From Puniceicoccaceae bacterium Marseille-Q1082 (GTDB lineage: Bacteria; Verrucomicrobiota; Verrucomicrobiia; Opitutales; Intestinicryptomonadaceae): a stretch of DNA of 64,000 nucleotides. The position numbers and the translations under genes were made by a program. Below are positions 42,590 to 51,233 of the stretch, piece by piece; the first letter of the stretch is position 1, and the number at the start of each line of letters is the position of its first letter. Location: assembly GCA_904424815.1 (NCBI GenBank), contig CAJGBI010000001.1:1383671-1447670 (forward strand). Direction: 5' to 3'. Below the pieces are notes generated by a model, which did no database searches, was not told the origin of the DNA, and worked only from the letters and a program-made list of their open reading frames with translations.

Positions 42590-42830
42590 TGGCGACACAA
42601 TTCCATCGATTGGGCGCAAGGCGCTCCGGCTATCGAAGGGGCGCACAAGCCCTCGCGAAGATTGGCTTTGCCAATGTTTCCATTCCTTTCCATTCCCAAC
42701 AAAAAAATGAACCTTCCAGAAGGGAGGTTCGTTAACATTTCCGGAGTTTATTTTGAAAACTGCGCCCCGACTTGGCGCAATGAAAACGAAAGCCGCTTTT
42801 ATCCGAAACATGGCTAAACTATAAAAATAA
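42590..42830. repeat. Solo, degenerate copy of the array unit
   Basis: Begins with the leader ATTGGCTTTGCCAAT and CATTCC, followed by AATGAACCTTCC...GGGAGGTTCGTT (a decayed version of the 10-bp stem), TTAACATTTCCGGAGTTT and CTTGGCGCAATGAAAACG. It corresponds to one unit of the arrays at 25223 and 57690 and shows the family is dispersed. Confidence 0.7.
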
Positions 42831-43021
42831 GGCTTTCAGGAATGCGTTGGCATTTTATTCGGATATACATAAACTCCATATAGGAAATTTTGGGAATAGG
42901 CGCGGTTGGCTTTGCCAATCGCCGTAGGAGGCTTGCCCGATCTCTTCGGGCAGCGCGCCCCGCTCCCGCGCGGCGCAGCCAAGCGTGCAAATTCCATTTT
43001 GGACGAATAGCGAATATTCGC
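42831..43021. other. Intergenic region with small hairpins
   Basis: No gene seen. Contains GGTTGGCTTTGCCAATC at about 42904 and CCCGATCTCTTCGGG at about 42938, both palindromic and shared in style with 57580-57690. Confidence 0.4.
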
Positions 43022-43068
43022 GGAAAGCCGCCGTCAGGAGCGTTAGCGCCTGACGGCTGCTGCTTTCC
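43022..43068. repeat. Nested hairpin downstream of the isomerase gene
   Basis: GGAAAGC/GCTTTCC outer and GCCGTCAGG/CCTGACGGC inner arms around AGCGTTAGCG. It lies next to the isomerase stop, itself within TTTGGGCGAATGATTTG. It probably protects or ends the minus-strand transcript. Confidence 0.6.
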
Positions 43069-43090
43069 CCGAAACGGAGCTATTTACAAA

Positions 43091-43963
43091 TCATTCGCCC
43101 AAAACGAACGGCGCTTTTTTAAGATAGTCTATGCTCTTTTTGATGCTCTCGGCGGGCGTGAAGCTGTAGCGTTCAACTTCCACGACGGGATATTCCATGC
43201 CCGCTTCGCCGGCGTGCTTGAATATGGCGTCAAATCCCACCATCCCGCTCTCGCCGAGCTCCTTTTCATCCTTGATGTGAAGAAGCTTGAAGCGCTTGGG
43301 ATACTTCTTGAAGTAGTCTACGGGCGCTTTCTGACCCCTCACCGTCCAATAGACGTCCATTTCAAAGAACACGAGGTCGGGGTTGGTGTTTTCGAGCATA
43401 TAGTCGTACATGACCTTGCCTTCGACCTTCTGGAATTCGTGGGCGTGGTTGTGGTAGCCGAAAGATATGCCGGCGGCCTTGCACCTCCTGCCGATTTCGT
43501 TGTAATAATCGCAGTAGGTCTTGAGCTCTTTGAGGGTTTTGGGAACGCTCATCCACGGCGCGACGATATACTTCATGCCGGCAGCCTTGTGGGCGGCGAT
43601 GCATTCGTCCCACCACTTCATGGATTCGGAGAAATCGCCCGTTTCGAGCTCCTTCTTGGAGAGCTGCTTTGTCGTGTGCGAGGAGAGAACCTTCATGCCC
43701 GCCGCCTCTATGCCCGCCTTGAAGTCTTCGGGGGTCTTGCCGTAGAATTTTCCGCCGCCGTATCCGGCCGCCTCCACCGCCGTGAAGCCCATTTCGCCGA
43801 GCTTCTTTATGGAGCCGTCGTAGTCTTTTTTGATGTCGTCGCGCATGGAGTACATCTGGACGGCGATGTTTTTCCTGGGGGCCTTTGCGCAGGCGGAATC
43901 CGTCGCGCATCCCGCCATTGCGAGGGCGGCCGCGGCGATCGCGAGAGTCTTTATTTTCATCAT
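43091..43963 (-). CDS. Lipoprotein of the sugar-phosphate isomerase/epimerase (xylose-isomerase-like TIM barrel) family
   Basis: A 290-residue exported lipoprotein. The N-terminal LAIAAAALAMAGCATDS is a lipobox (AGC). The barrel begins NIAVQMYSMRDDIKKDYDGSIKKLGEMGFTAVEA. Metal-site residues of the family are visible: GYHNHAHEF (His-Glu), FEMDVYW (Glu-Asp), LLHIKDEK and a C-terminal VVEVERY (Glu). Two consecutive ATG codons (43963 and 43960) give the start. Its surface location is unusual for the family and suggests handling of extracellular sugars. The C-terminus LGE plus TGA coincides with the repeat-edge motif. Confidence 0.88.
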   Translation of the reverse strand: MMKIKTLAIAAAALAMAGCATDSACAKAPRKNIAVQMYSMRDDIKKDYDGSIKKLGEMGFTAVEAAGYGGGKFYGKTPEDFKAGIEAAGMKVLSSHTTKQLSKKELETGDFSESMKWWDECIAAHKAAGMKYIVAPWMSVPKTLKELKTYCDYYNEIGRRCKAAGISFGYHNHAHEFQKVEGKVMYDYMLENTNPDLVFFEMDVYWTVRGQKAPVDYFKKYPKRFKLLHIKDEKELGESGMVGFDAIFKHAGEAGMEYPVVEVERYSFTPAESIKKSIDYLKKAPFVLGE

Positions 43964-44207
43964 ATATTTTTGCCTTTTCCGGTTGTTCGTTCGGCGGAGG
44001 CGCGCAAGGCGCCCCGCGCTTTCTTTGCAGATGGGAATGGAAACACAAAACCCGCGCCCTGTCACGCATTTTTTGACTTTCGTCCGGCGCGGAATTTGCG
44101 CCGGATAAAAGCCTCCCGCCCGCGGAAAATTTTAAAACATTGCAAAAAACAAAAAAAACATTCGACCGCCGACCCCGCAAATGTTAGCGTATTCAAACCC
44201 ATTACAT

Positions 44208-45626
44208 ATGAAAACACGCACATTTATTGCAATAACGGCAGCCGCTCTGGCGGGAGCCGCCGCGTTTGCGGAAAGGGCGGAAACGGGCATGAGGGTTTCG
44301 GACGACCTCAGGGCGCTCTGGGACGACCCGTACGTCAAGGCGCGCATAGAGCGCGGGATTGAAGAAAACCGCAAGGGGGATTTCAAAATATCTTTCGACA
44401 AGCCGGTGGAAAACCTCAAAGCCGAGCTCGTCCGCCACGAATTCGTGTTCGGCGCCCCGACTATGGCGCTTGCCGCCACGCGGGGCGAAAGCGGCGGAAT
44501 GGACATGGAGAGGGTCTCGAAGATGAAAAAGCTCGTGTGGGAAGACCTCTTCAACGGGGCGACGATTTCCACGCTCTGGAAATTTTACGAGCCCGAGCCC
44601 GGAAAGTACAGATTTGAGAAGGACGCCCCGTTCATGCGCTTCCGCCCGCCCCCCGCATTCGTGCTCGACGAATTTAAGGATCTCGACCTCACATACCGCG
44701 CGCACTGCCTGGCGTGGTTCAACAGGCAATGGCACTTCCCCGACTGGGTTTCAAAGACGGAAGACGCGAGCGCGGCGGCGGGCGACAGATACTTCGAAAA
44801 ACTGTGCGAACGCTTCGGGGATGAGATACCGTACTGGAACATCGCCAACGAATTTTGCACTTTCTACGACGCCCAGACGCGCAAATACATGCACAAAGAC
44901 CCCGTCTACAAGGCGTTCGTCGAGGCGCGCAAGCATTTGCCCGAAAGCGCGGCGTTCACATACAACGAGCTCTCGGACGCATGGGAGGACGGATACAGAA
45001 ACCGCGAATACAGCCCCCTGTATCTGCTCGTGCAAAACCTGCTTTTGCGCGGCTGCAAAGTGGACGAAATCGGGCTGCAGCTGCACGTGTTTTCCGAAAA
45101 GCTCTGGGCGGACATTTTGCGGGGGAAAGCTTTCCGTCCGGAATTCATGTTCGCGGTTCTCGACTTGTACTCGGAGCTCGGGCTGCCGCTGCAAATCACC
45201 GAAATCACCATACCCGGGCTGCCCGACGGGCCCGAGGGCGAGGAAAACCAGGCGTTTGTCGCCGAAAAATTTTACCGCCTGTGGTTCAGCCACCCGAACG
45301 TCCGCTCGATAACGTGGTGGCACACGGTGGACGGCACGAGCAAAGCCGAGGGCAAATGGAAGTCGGGCATACTGACTTTCGACTTTGAGAAGAAAAAGTC
45401 CTACGAGGTTTTGCGAAAGCTGATAAAGGAGGAATGGACGACGAAAGCCGCCGCCCAATCCCCCGCGCAGTCGCTCGCATTCCGCGGATTCTACGGCAAG
45501 TACAAAATTTCATACACCGCCGGAGGCAAGCCGCGCGAGATCGTCCTGCCCCTGCACGAAAACGGCGTAAAAGAATACAGGCTGGAAGCCGAGCCGGACG
45601 CGCCAAAAGAAATTGCAACCGATTAA
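44208..45626 (+). CDS. Glycoside hydrolase family 10-like endo-1,4-beta-xylanase
   Basis: A 472-residue exported enzyme. The signal peptide is MKTRTFIAITAAALAGAAAFA. An ordered (beta/alpha)8 barrel follows: STLWKFYEPEPGKYRF, LTYRAHCLAWFNRQWHFPDW, the acid/base Glu in YWNIANEFCTFYD near residue 220 and the nucleophile Glu in LPLQITEITIPG near residue 332. RSITWWHTVDGT is the late barrel strand. GH10 enzymes cleave beta-1,4-xylan; this one is somewhat divergent and may act on a related glucuronoxylan or glycan. It is 27 bases before an FAD oxidoreductase gene. Confidence 0.87.
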   Translation: MKTRTFIAITAAALAGAAAFAERAETGMRVSDDLRALWDDPYVKARIERGIEENRKGDFKISFDKPVENLKAELVRHEFVFGAPTMALAATRGESGGMDMERVSKMKKLVWEDLFNGATISTLWKFYEPEPGKYRFEKDAPFMRFRPPPAFVLDEFKDLDLTYRAHCLAWFNRQWHFPDWVSKTEDASAAAGDRYFEKLCERFGDEIPYWNIANEFCTFYDAQTRKYMHKDPVYKAFVEARKHLPESAAFTYNELSDAWEDGYRNREYSPLYLLVQNLLLRGCKVDEIGLQLHVFSEKLWADILRGKAFRPEFMFAVLDLYSELGLPLQITEITIPGLPDGPEGEENQAFVAEKFYRLWFSHPNVRSITWWHTVDGTSKAEGKWKSGILTFDFEKKKSYEVLRKLIKEEWTTKAAAQSPAQSLAFRGFYGKYKISYTAGGKPREIVLPLHENGVKEYRLEAEPDAPKEIATD

Positions 45627-45653
45627 ACCAAAACACCAATCGCATAACGCAGT

Positions 45654-47285
45654 ATGAAAGAAATCACGACATCGCTTCTGGCGGCATCGGCGGTTCTCGC
45701 AATCGCCGCTGCGGGCGCAAACGCCCTGCCCGCCCCGACCACCCCCAACCCGGGACTCAAATACTATTATCCCGTAAAAAAGAGCGCGAATCCCGCCGAA
45801 AGGGAATTTGACGTTGTGGTATATGGGGGCACCCCCGCCGGAGTGGGCGCCGCGGTGCAGGCCAAAAGAATGGGCAAGACGGCCGCCCTCTACGTATTCA
45901 GGCGCCACGTCGGGGGGCTCACCTCCGCGGGCCTCACCGAAACCGACATCGGCAAAAAGAGCGCCATCGGGGGCATGGCGGTTGAGCTCTACAAAAAGAT
46001 AGGCAAAATGACCGGCTTCCGCCCATCCGAGGCGGAGAGAGCCTTTTTGGAGCTGCTCGACGAGGCGGGGGTTCCCGTTTTCTTCGAACACCGTCTCGAC
46101 AAAGTAGAGAAGAAGGGCGGGAAAATCGAGAGAATCGTATTTGAAAACGGCGACAGCGCGAAGGGCAAGATGTTCGTCGACGCGACCTACGAGGGCGACC
46201 TCATGGCAAAGGCGGGAGTATCGTACATGGTCGGGCGCGAAGACAACGCGCGCTTCGGCGAAAAATACAACGGCGTCTATTTTTCAAAGCACAGCCACAT
46301 ACCCAGGTTCGCCGTGGACCCGTACAAAGTTCCGGGCGACCCGTCGAGCGGCCTCATAGAGGGCGTGAGCGGCGCGAAGGCCGACAATATCGGCAAGGGC
46401 GACAAAAAACTGCAATCCTACTGTTTCAGAATGTGGGCGACAAAAAAGGGGGAAAAGGTGCCGTGGCCCAAGCCCGACAACTACCGCCCCGAGAGGTACG
46501 AGCTGCTCAAGCGCTACGTCAATTCCGCCCCGTCCGCCGACTTCTGGGATCTGCGCTACCGCCACGGCCCCGTAAAGATAAACGAGGGCGACTGCAACAA
46601 CGCCGGCCCGATTTCGATAGACCATGTGGGCGCAAACTTCGGATGGGCGGAAGGCTCCTATGAGGAGCGCGAAAAGATCTTCCAGGACCACGTGAACTAC
46701 CAGCAGGGCTTCATGTATTTTCTGGCGAACGACCCGTCCGTCCCCGCCGGCCTGCGTGAGAGGGTTGCCGCCTACGGCCCGGAGGCAAACGAATTTCCTG
46801 AGACCGGGCACTGGCCGCACGAGCTCTACGTGCGCGAGGCGCGCAGGCTGCTTTCCGACTACGTGATGACGCAGGCAAACTGCACCCTCGAAAGAACCGC
46901 CGAAGACTCCGTTGGGCTCGGCAGCTACCAGATGGATTCGCACCACGTCGAAAGGGTCGTAAAAGACGGGAAAGTCGCGGTTGAGGGCGGGTTTGAAAAG
47001 CCCGTCAGGCAGTCGTACCCCGTGAGTTACAAGAGCATCGTCCCGAAAAAGTCCGAGTGCGAAAACCTGTTCGTGCCCGTCGCGCTCTCGGCGTCGCACG
47101 TGGCGTTCGGCTCGATAAGGATGGAGCCGGTGTTCATGATTCTCGGGCAGAGCGCGGCGACCGCGGCGTCGATGGCAATAGACGCCGGCTGCGCCGTCCA
47201 GGACGTCGACTACCCGAAGCTGCGCGAAAGGCTCCTCGCCGACGGGCAGGTTTTGCAGCCCCCGCCGCCGCAAAAGAAAAAGTAG
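45654..47285 (+). CDS. Exported FAD-dependent oxidoreductase (xanthan-lyase-type FAD domain)
   Basis: A 543-residue exported flavoprotein of the FAD-dependent family common in Bacteroidetes and PVC glycan regions. The signal peptide ends near residue 24 (AAAGANA). The dinucleotide-binding fold is FDVVVYGGTPAGVGAAVQAKRMGKTAALYV near residue 52, followed by HVGGLTSAGLTETD and FVDATYEGDLMAKAG. The C-terminal VALSASHVAFGSIRMEPVFMILGQSAATAASMA closes the FAD domain. The substrate is unknown; its pairing with a GH10 gene suggests oxidation of a sugar or polyol. A terminator follows. Confidence 0.85.
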   Translation: MKEITTSLLAASAVLAIAAAGANALPAPTTPNPGLKYYYPVKKSANPAEREFDVVVYGGTPAGVGAAVQAKRMGKTAALYVFRRHVGGLTSAGLTETDIGKKSAIGGMAVELYKKIGKMTGFRPSEAERAFLELLDEAGVPVFFEHRLDKVEKKGGKIERIVFENGDSAKGKMFVDATYEGDLMAKAGVSYMVGREDNARFGEKYNGVYFSKHSHIPRFAVDPYKVPGDPSSGLIEGVSGAKADNIGKGDKKLQSYCFRMWATKKGEKVPWPKPDNYRPERYELLKRYVNSAPSADFWDLRYRHGPVKINEGDCNNAGPISIDHVGANFGWAEGSYEEREKIFQDHVNYQQGFMYFLANDPSVPAGLRERVAAYGPEANEFPETGHWPHELYVREARRLLSDYVMTQANCTLERTAEDSVGLGSYQMDSHHVERVVKDGKVAVEGGFEKPVRQSYPVSYKSIVPKKSECENLFVPVALSASHVAFGSIRMEPVFMILGQSAATAASMAIDAGCAVQDVDYPKLRERLLADGQVLQPPPPQKKK

Positions 47286-47296
47286 CCTGAAATTGA

Positions 47297-47327
47297 AAAG
47301 GCGGAAGGCAAAAGCCTTCCGCTTTTT
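47297..47327. terminator. Bidirectional terminator between convergent genes
   Basis: GCGGAAGGC/GCCTTCCGC stem with AAAA loop, flanked by an A run on the left and six T on the right, so it can serve both the FAD oxidoreductase gene and the minus-strand fusion gene. Confidence 0.9.
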
Positions 47328-47351
47328 TGCGCGCCCCAATACGACGCGGCG

Positions 47352-49439
47352 TCACTTCAAATTGGCGAGGTAGTCCGAAAGCTCGTCGAACATCTTTTCG
47401 GCGGAGCCGTACACGATTTGGCAGTCGAGCTTTTCGGCGGAGCAGATTTCCGCGAATTTCTCGCAGAACTTCGGGGAATGGGTCGGGTCTTTGGAAACCT
47501 CCCCCGCGGCCTCCTTTCTGAAATTTTGCAGGAAAATCTTTTTCGGGCTCCCGCGCCTGGCGGCGCCCGCAACAAGCCCCGCGGGGGAATATTTTTTTAT
47601 GTGCGGCAATAGCTCTTCGCGCGCGGCGAGCCACTCTTTAAAATTCCGCCGCCCGAATGCGTGCGCCCCGTAGGCTATGTTCGGTATCCACTCGCGCATC
47701 TGCGCGGGGTCGAGCGATGTCTGCGGAATGTTCGCGCCTATAGCCGCCACGCTTTCGCAGTCGGGGGAAAGGCCGACATAAAGCGCGGAGCACGCGCCCG
47801 CCGAACCGCCGCTCACGGCGATTCTGTCCGGGTCGACATTCCATTTGCCCGCGTTCTTTTTCACAAATTCCACGACTTTCGCGCAGTCCTCCATTGGGGC
47901 GGCGACGGGCGGAAAAATGCCGACGTCCCGGGCGTCCTGAACGAATCTGTAATTTGCGGCTACGACGGCGACGCCCTTCGACAGGATTTTTTCGAGGGAC
48001 GCCTCCACAAATCTGTCGGCTATCGCTCCGGTAGACCAGCCGCCGCCGTGGAAGTAGATTATGGCGGGCGCCTTTCCCTTTGCGCCCTTCGGCAGCCACA
48101 CGTCCAACTTGTTCTTGTAGTGCGGGCCGTAGGAGACGTTTTCAAAGTCGGCGGCGCGGACGCGGCACTGCTTTTTCGTGGCGCAGTCGAAGTAAACGTA
48201 TTCTCCCGCCGGGCGCCTGCCGAAAACGGACGCCACGGCGCGCAAATAGCCGTCGCCGTCGCGAATGTCGGGCAGCAGGTACGAACCCTCGGTGTATTCG
48301 TTCCACGCGTTTATGAGAACGGCTCCGGGCTTCTTCGGATCCGCGAGCGCGAAAGCCTTCGCCTTTGCCAGAATCTCCCCGAATATGTCGGGGGTGTTGT
48401 TGATATAAAACCCGCCGTACGGATATTTCGCCCCTTCGGGCCACGGCAATTTTACGTCGTTGCGGCAGCGCATAGAGGAATCCCAGCCCATCGTCGCTAT
48501 CGGAATGTCGGGCAGCGGGGATTTCGCCATATTTCGCCAGTGCCTTTCGTGGGCGGGCACGGCGTCGGCGTAGTCGTAGAAAATTCCGTCTACCGGCTCT
48601 TTTTGGAGAAGATCCCTGTGGTATGCGTTTATCCCGTACCTCGTGGTGCTCTCAAATCCGGCGGCTTTCATAATTTCGGCCTCCGGCGCGCTTCCGACCA
48701 TGGCGTTCCAGTGGACGGGCGGCAGGCCGTTTTTGCGCATGGCGCCGGCAGCGGCGTCGAAAAGTTTCTTCACGTTTTGCGCGCCCCCGTGGCGCTTTAC
48801 GAAATCCGGAGCGTTGTATATCGAAAAAAACGGGCGGCCGCCGACCTTGTAATAGTTGGGCTCTTTAAAATAATGCTTTATGCAATAGTCGAGCGCGGCG
48901 AGGAAATCTTCCGGAGCGCTCTCGAGCTTCATGAGAACTTCGCGCGGAGCCGTAGGGTCGGGCCGGAAAGCGTTTACCCTGTCGTGGTAGGCCCACATTA
49001 TTGCGAACTTCATTTTGTCCCGATTGGGAGCCTTCAAAAACCCCTCTTCGAGAGACTCCTGCATCGTGCGCTTTCCGCCGTACCAGTACCAGTCGTACAG
49101 GAACACCGTTATGCCGGCGTTCGATGCAAGGTCGATTTCCTTGGCGACATCGGCTGGATTCTTGCCGTCGAGGTATCCGGGTATCGGGCAGTACGGAAGT
49201 TTGTGCCCCTTGAAGCGCGGCTTGCCCGTCTTTACGAACTCCCATTCCGTCCAGCCTTTCCCGAACCACTTTTCCCCGTAGGGATAGACGTGCCAATGCG
49301 GATAGTAGACGCACAAAACGTCGAGCCCGCCTTCGGGGGCGCCGCTCTCGGAAGCGCAGGCCGCCGGCGAAAAAAAGCGCGCGGCGAGGAAAAAAAGCGC
49401 GGCAAAAATCGGCGATATGGAAAAATATTTCGTTCTCAT
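47352..49439 (-). CDS. WbsX/GH99-like domain fused to alpha/beta-hydrolase esterase
   Basis: A 695-residue exported two-domain protein. A signal peptide precedes residues ~40-400, a WbsX/GH99-like domain (LCVYYPHWHVYPYGEKWFGKGWTEWE; NAGITVFLYDWYWYGG; LINAWNEYTEGSYLLPD). Residues ~440-695 are an alpha/beta hydrolase: IIYFHGGGWSTG (oxyanion), SGGSAGACSALYVG (nucleophile Ser) and DCQIVYGSAEKMFDEL near the C-terminus. The hydrolase joins at the point DVWLPKG. The combination suggests that a glycan is both cleaved and deacylated by one protein. It is convergent with the FAD oxidoreductase and divergent from no partner. Confidence 0.83.
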   Translation of the reverse strand: MRTKYFSISPIFAALFFLAARFFSPAACASESGAPEGGLDVLCVYYPHWHVYPYGEKWFGKGWTEWEFVKTGKPRFKGHKLPYCPIPGYLDGKNPADVAKEIDLASNAGITVFLYDWYWYGGKRTMQESLEEGFLKAPNRDKMKFAIMWAYHDRVNAFRPDPTAPREVLMKLESAPEDFLAALDYCIKHYFKEPNYYKVGGRPFFSIYNAPDFVKRHGGAQNVKKLFDAAAGAMRKNGLPPVHWNAMVGSAPEAEIMKAAGFESTTRYGINAYHRDLLQKEPVDGIFYDYADAVPAHERHWRNMAKSPLPDIPIATMGWDSSMRCRNDVKLPWPEGAKYPYGGFYINNTPDIFGEILAKAKAFALADPKKPGAVLINAWNEYTEGSYLLPDIRDGDGYLRAVASVFGRRPAGEYVYFDCATKKQCRVRAADFENVSYGPHYKNKLDVWLPKGAKGKAPAIIYFHGGGWSTGAIADRFVEASLEKILSKGVAVVAANYRFVQDARDVGIFPPVAAPMEDCAKVVEFVKKNAGKWNVDPDRIAVSGGSAGACSALYVGLSPDCESVAAIGANIPQTSLDPAQMREWIPNIAYGAHAFGRRNFKEWLAAREELLPHIKKYSPAGLVAGAARRGSPKKIFLQNFRKEAAGEVSKDPTHSPKFCEKFAEICSAEKLDCQIVYGSAEKMFDELSDYLANLK

Positions 49440-49744
49440 TAAAAAAATAGTTAACGCACTAAGAGCGAAAAGTCAAACACTTTCCGCCGCGCGCCGGCGC
49501 GCAAACTTGTCTCCGCCGCCGTGGAAAACCTCCGCAATGAGCGCGCGGATTCTCCGCCGATTGCGCGCCCGCGCCGCGCTTGTGCTTCCGGCCAACCTTG
49601 CGGAACCCGCAATGCCGCGCGGAAGCTTTGATTACACTCCGCCAACCTCCCCGCGGCAGGCGCAAACCTCCGCTTTGCAAATCGCGCAAAAAAAGGCGCG
49701 AAGCGGAATGTTTCCGCCGCGCGCCCCTTTTGCAAAAGCGGCCC
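49440..49744. other. Intergenic region, no gene seen
   Basis: About 305 bases, GC-rich, between the fusion gene start and the HEAT gene stop, both on the minus strand. An AT-rich stretch at 49440-49490 may be the promoter of the fusion gene. Nothing else recognised. Confidence 0.4.
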
Positions 49745-51211
49745 TCAAAGTCCGAGCTTAGAGGATATGAACTTGTACTGCTCGCCGCCCTCGTCGGCGT
49801 TGCCTTTCATTATCTGCGGAAGGGCGGAGCGCATGAACGCCTTGTCGCGGCTTTTGGCGAGCTTCTTTATTATGATCTTGGAGGCGTCGGTGGCGAGCGA
49901 CTTGTCGGAGGATTTCAGAAAGCGCGCGAATTCCGGAAGATCCCCGTACGTGATTGTCTTTTCCACGGTCGACGCCACTTGCGGAGAACGGTTCGGGGCG
50001 GCGAACATTTCCCAGAGCTTTTTGCGGGCGTCCACGTCGCCGCGAATCACGAGGATTTCGAGCGCGATAAGGTCGCTTTTTGCCTTTTCCTTCAATATAG
50101 CCGCCATCGCGGGGCTCGGGTTTTCGTTCAGCACATTGCGGGCGAGCGGCGAAAACGGCTTCTGCCACTGCTTGTAAATGTCCCATATTTTGCGCAGGTT
50201 TGCGTCGTCGGTGCAGATGAAGCGCGCCGCGTAAATTGCCTCCGCGCGGATATCGGGATCGGCGGAGTCGAGCTCCGGAGCGATGACCGGATAAAAGCGC
50301 GTGTCGCCGGAGAGCATAAAAGTTCCCATCGCCGCAAGCTTGCCTTCGCGCGGCAACTTCGGGAATGCCGAGATTATTTTCGCCGACTCCGAAAATTCGC
50401 GCCTGCCGTTCATTGCGCGCCCGGCCGGAGCGGAAAGCTTTCCGCCGCCCATTATGAGCTTGTCCAGATACCTGTTGCCGCCCTTTTTGGCGATCAGCGC
50501 GCGCAGCCTTACCGCCGAGCCGCAATCCTCTCCGACCGACGCCAGCGCCCTGCGCGCGCCGCCCCTGTCGCCCGCGGCAAAACGCAGGCGCGCGAAGGAC
50601 ACAAGCGCGTTTTCCGCCGCCTTTTTCACGGCGGGATTTGAACTTTTAACGTTCTTTTCCAGAGTCTCCAAAACGGCCGAATCCCCTATCGTCCCGAGCG
50701 CGACAGTGGCGAATTCCGCGAGCTTCGCGTCGTCCGAGAGAGCGAACGGCGCTATCGCCTCGGCCGCGTCGGAGCCCCCGAAAGACGCTATGGAAGAGAT
50801 TATGGTTTCACGGCAATAGTTGTCGGAAACCGATCCAAGCGCGGATTTGAGGGCGTCAAAACCGTCCGAGCCGAGCCCAATGAGCACATTGCACGCCGAT
50901 GACACGCGCGCCGGATTTTTGAGCGCGGGGGCGAGCGCGGGAATCGTGTCCGAATCCGCGATGGGCTTCAAAATCAGGCAGGCGCCGCGGAACGCCGCGT
51001 CGGATACGGGCTTGGAGGATATCGCCCGCGCGAGGTTTTCGCGCACCTGCGCCGCCGAACCCTTTTTCTGGGCGAGCGCCGAAAGCTCGAAAAACCAGGC
51101 GTTGTCCCTGCCCGCGTCGTATGAGGCAAAGTCGTCGTAGACGTCCGCAAAAGCCGGCGAGAAAGCCGCAGCAGCCGCAAGCGCGGCAAAAAGTCCGAAA
51201 GTTTTCATCAC
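49745..51211 (-). CDS. Exported HEAT-repeat protein
   Basis: A 488-residue exported protein with signal peptide MMKTFGLFAALAAAAAFSPAFA. The mature part consists of repeated two-helix units (DTIPALAPALKNPARVSSACNVLIGLGSDGFDALKSAL; AVLETLEKNVKSSNPAVKKAAENALVSFA), typical of HEAT-like repeats found with Gfo/Idh and cytochrome proteins in PVC bacteria. It gives a binding scaffold with no obvious active site. It follows the Gfo/Idh gene after 22 bases, so they form an operon. Confidence 0.82.
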   Translation of the reverse strand: MMKTFGLFAALAAAAAFSPAFADVYDDFASYDAGRDNAWFFELSALAQKKGSAAQVRENLARAISSKPVSDAAFRGACLILKPIADSDTIPALAPALKNPARVSSACNVLIGLGSDGFDALKSALGSVSDNYCRETIISSIASFGGSDAAEAIAPFALSDDAKLAEFATVALGTIGDSAVLETLEKNVKSSNPAVKKAAENALVSFARLRFAAGDRGGARRALASVGEDCGSAVRLRALIAKKGGNRYLDKLIMGGGKLSAPAGRAMNGRREFSESAKIISAFPKLPREGKLAAMGTFMLSGDTRFYPVIAPELDSADPDIRAEAIYAARFICTDDANLRKIWDIYKQWQKPFSPLARNVLNENPSPAMAAILKEKAKSDLIALEILVIRGDVDARKKLWEMFAAPNRSPQVASTVEKTITYGDLPEFARFLKSSDKSLATDASKIIIKKLAKSRDKAFMRSALPQIMKGNADEGGEQYKFISSKLGL

Positions 51212-51233
51212 TTCAAAAATTCTCCTTTCCGGT

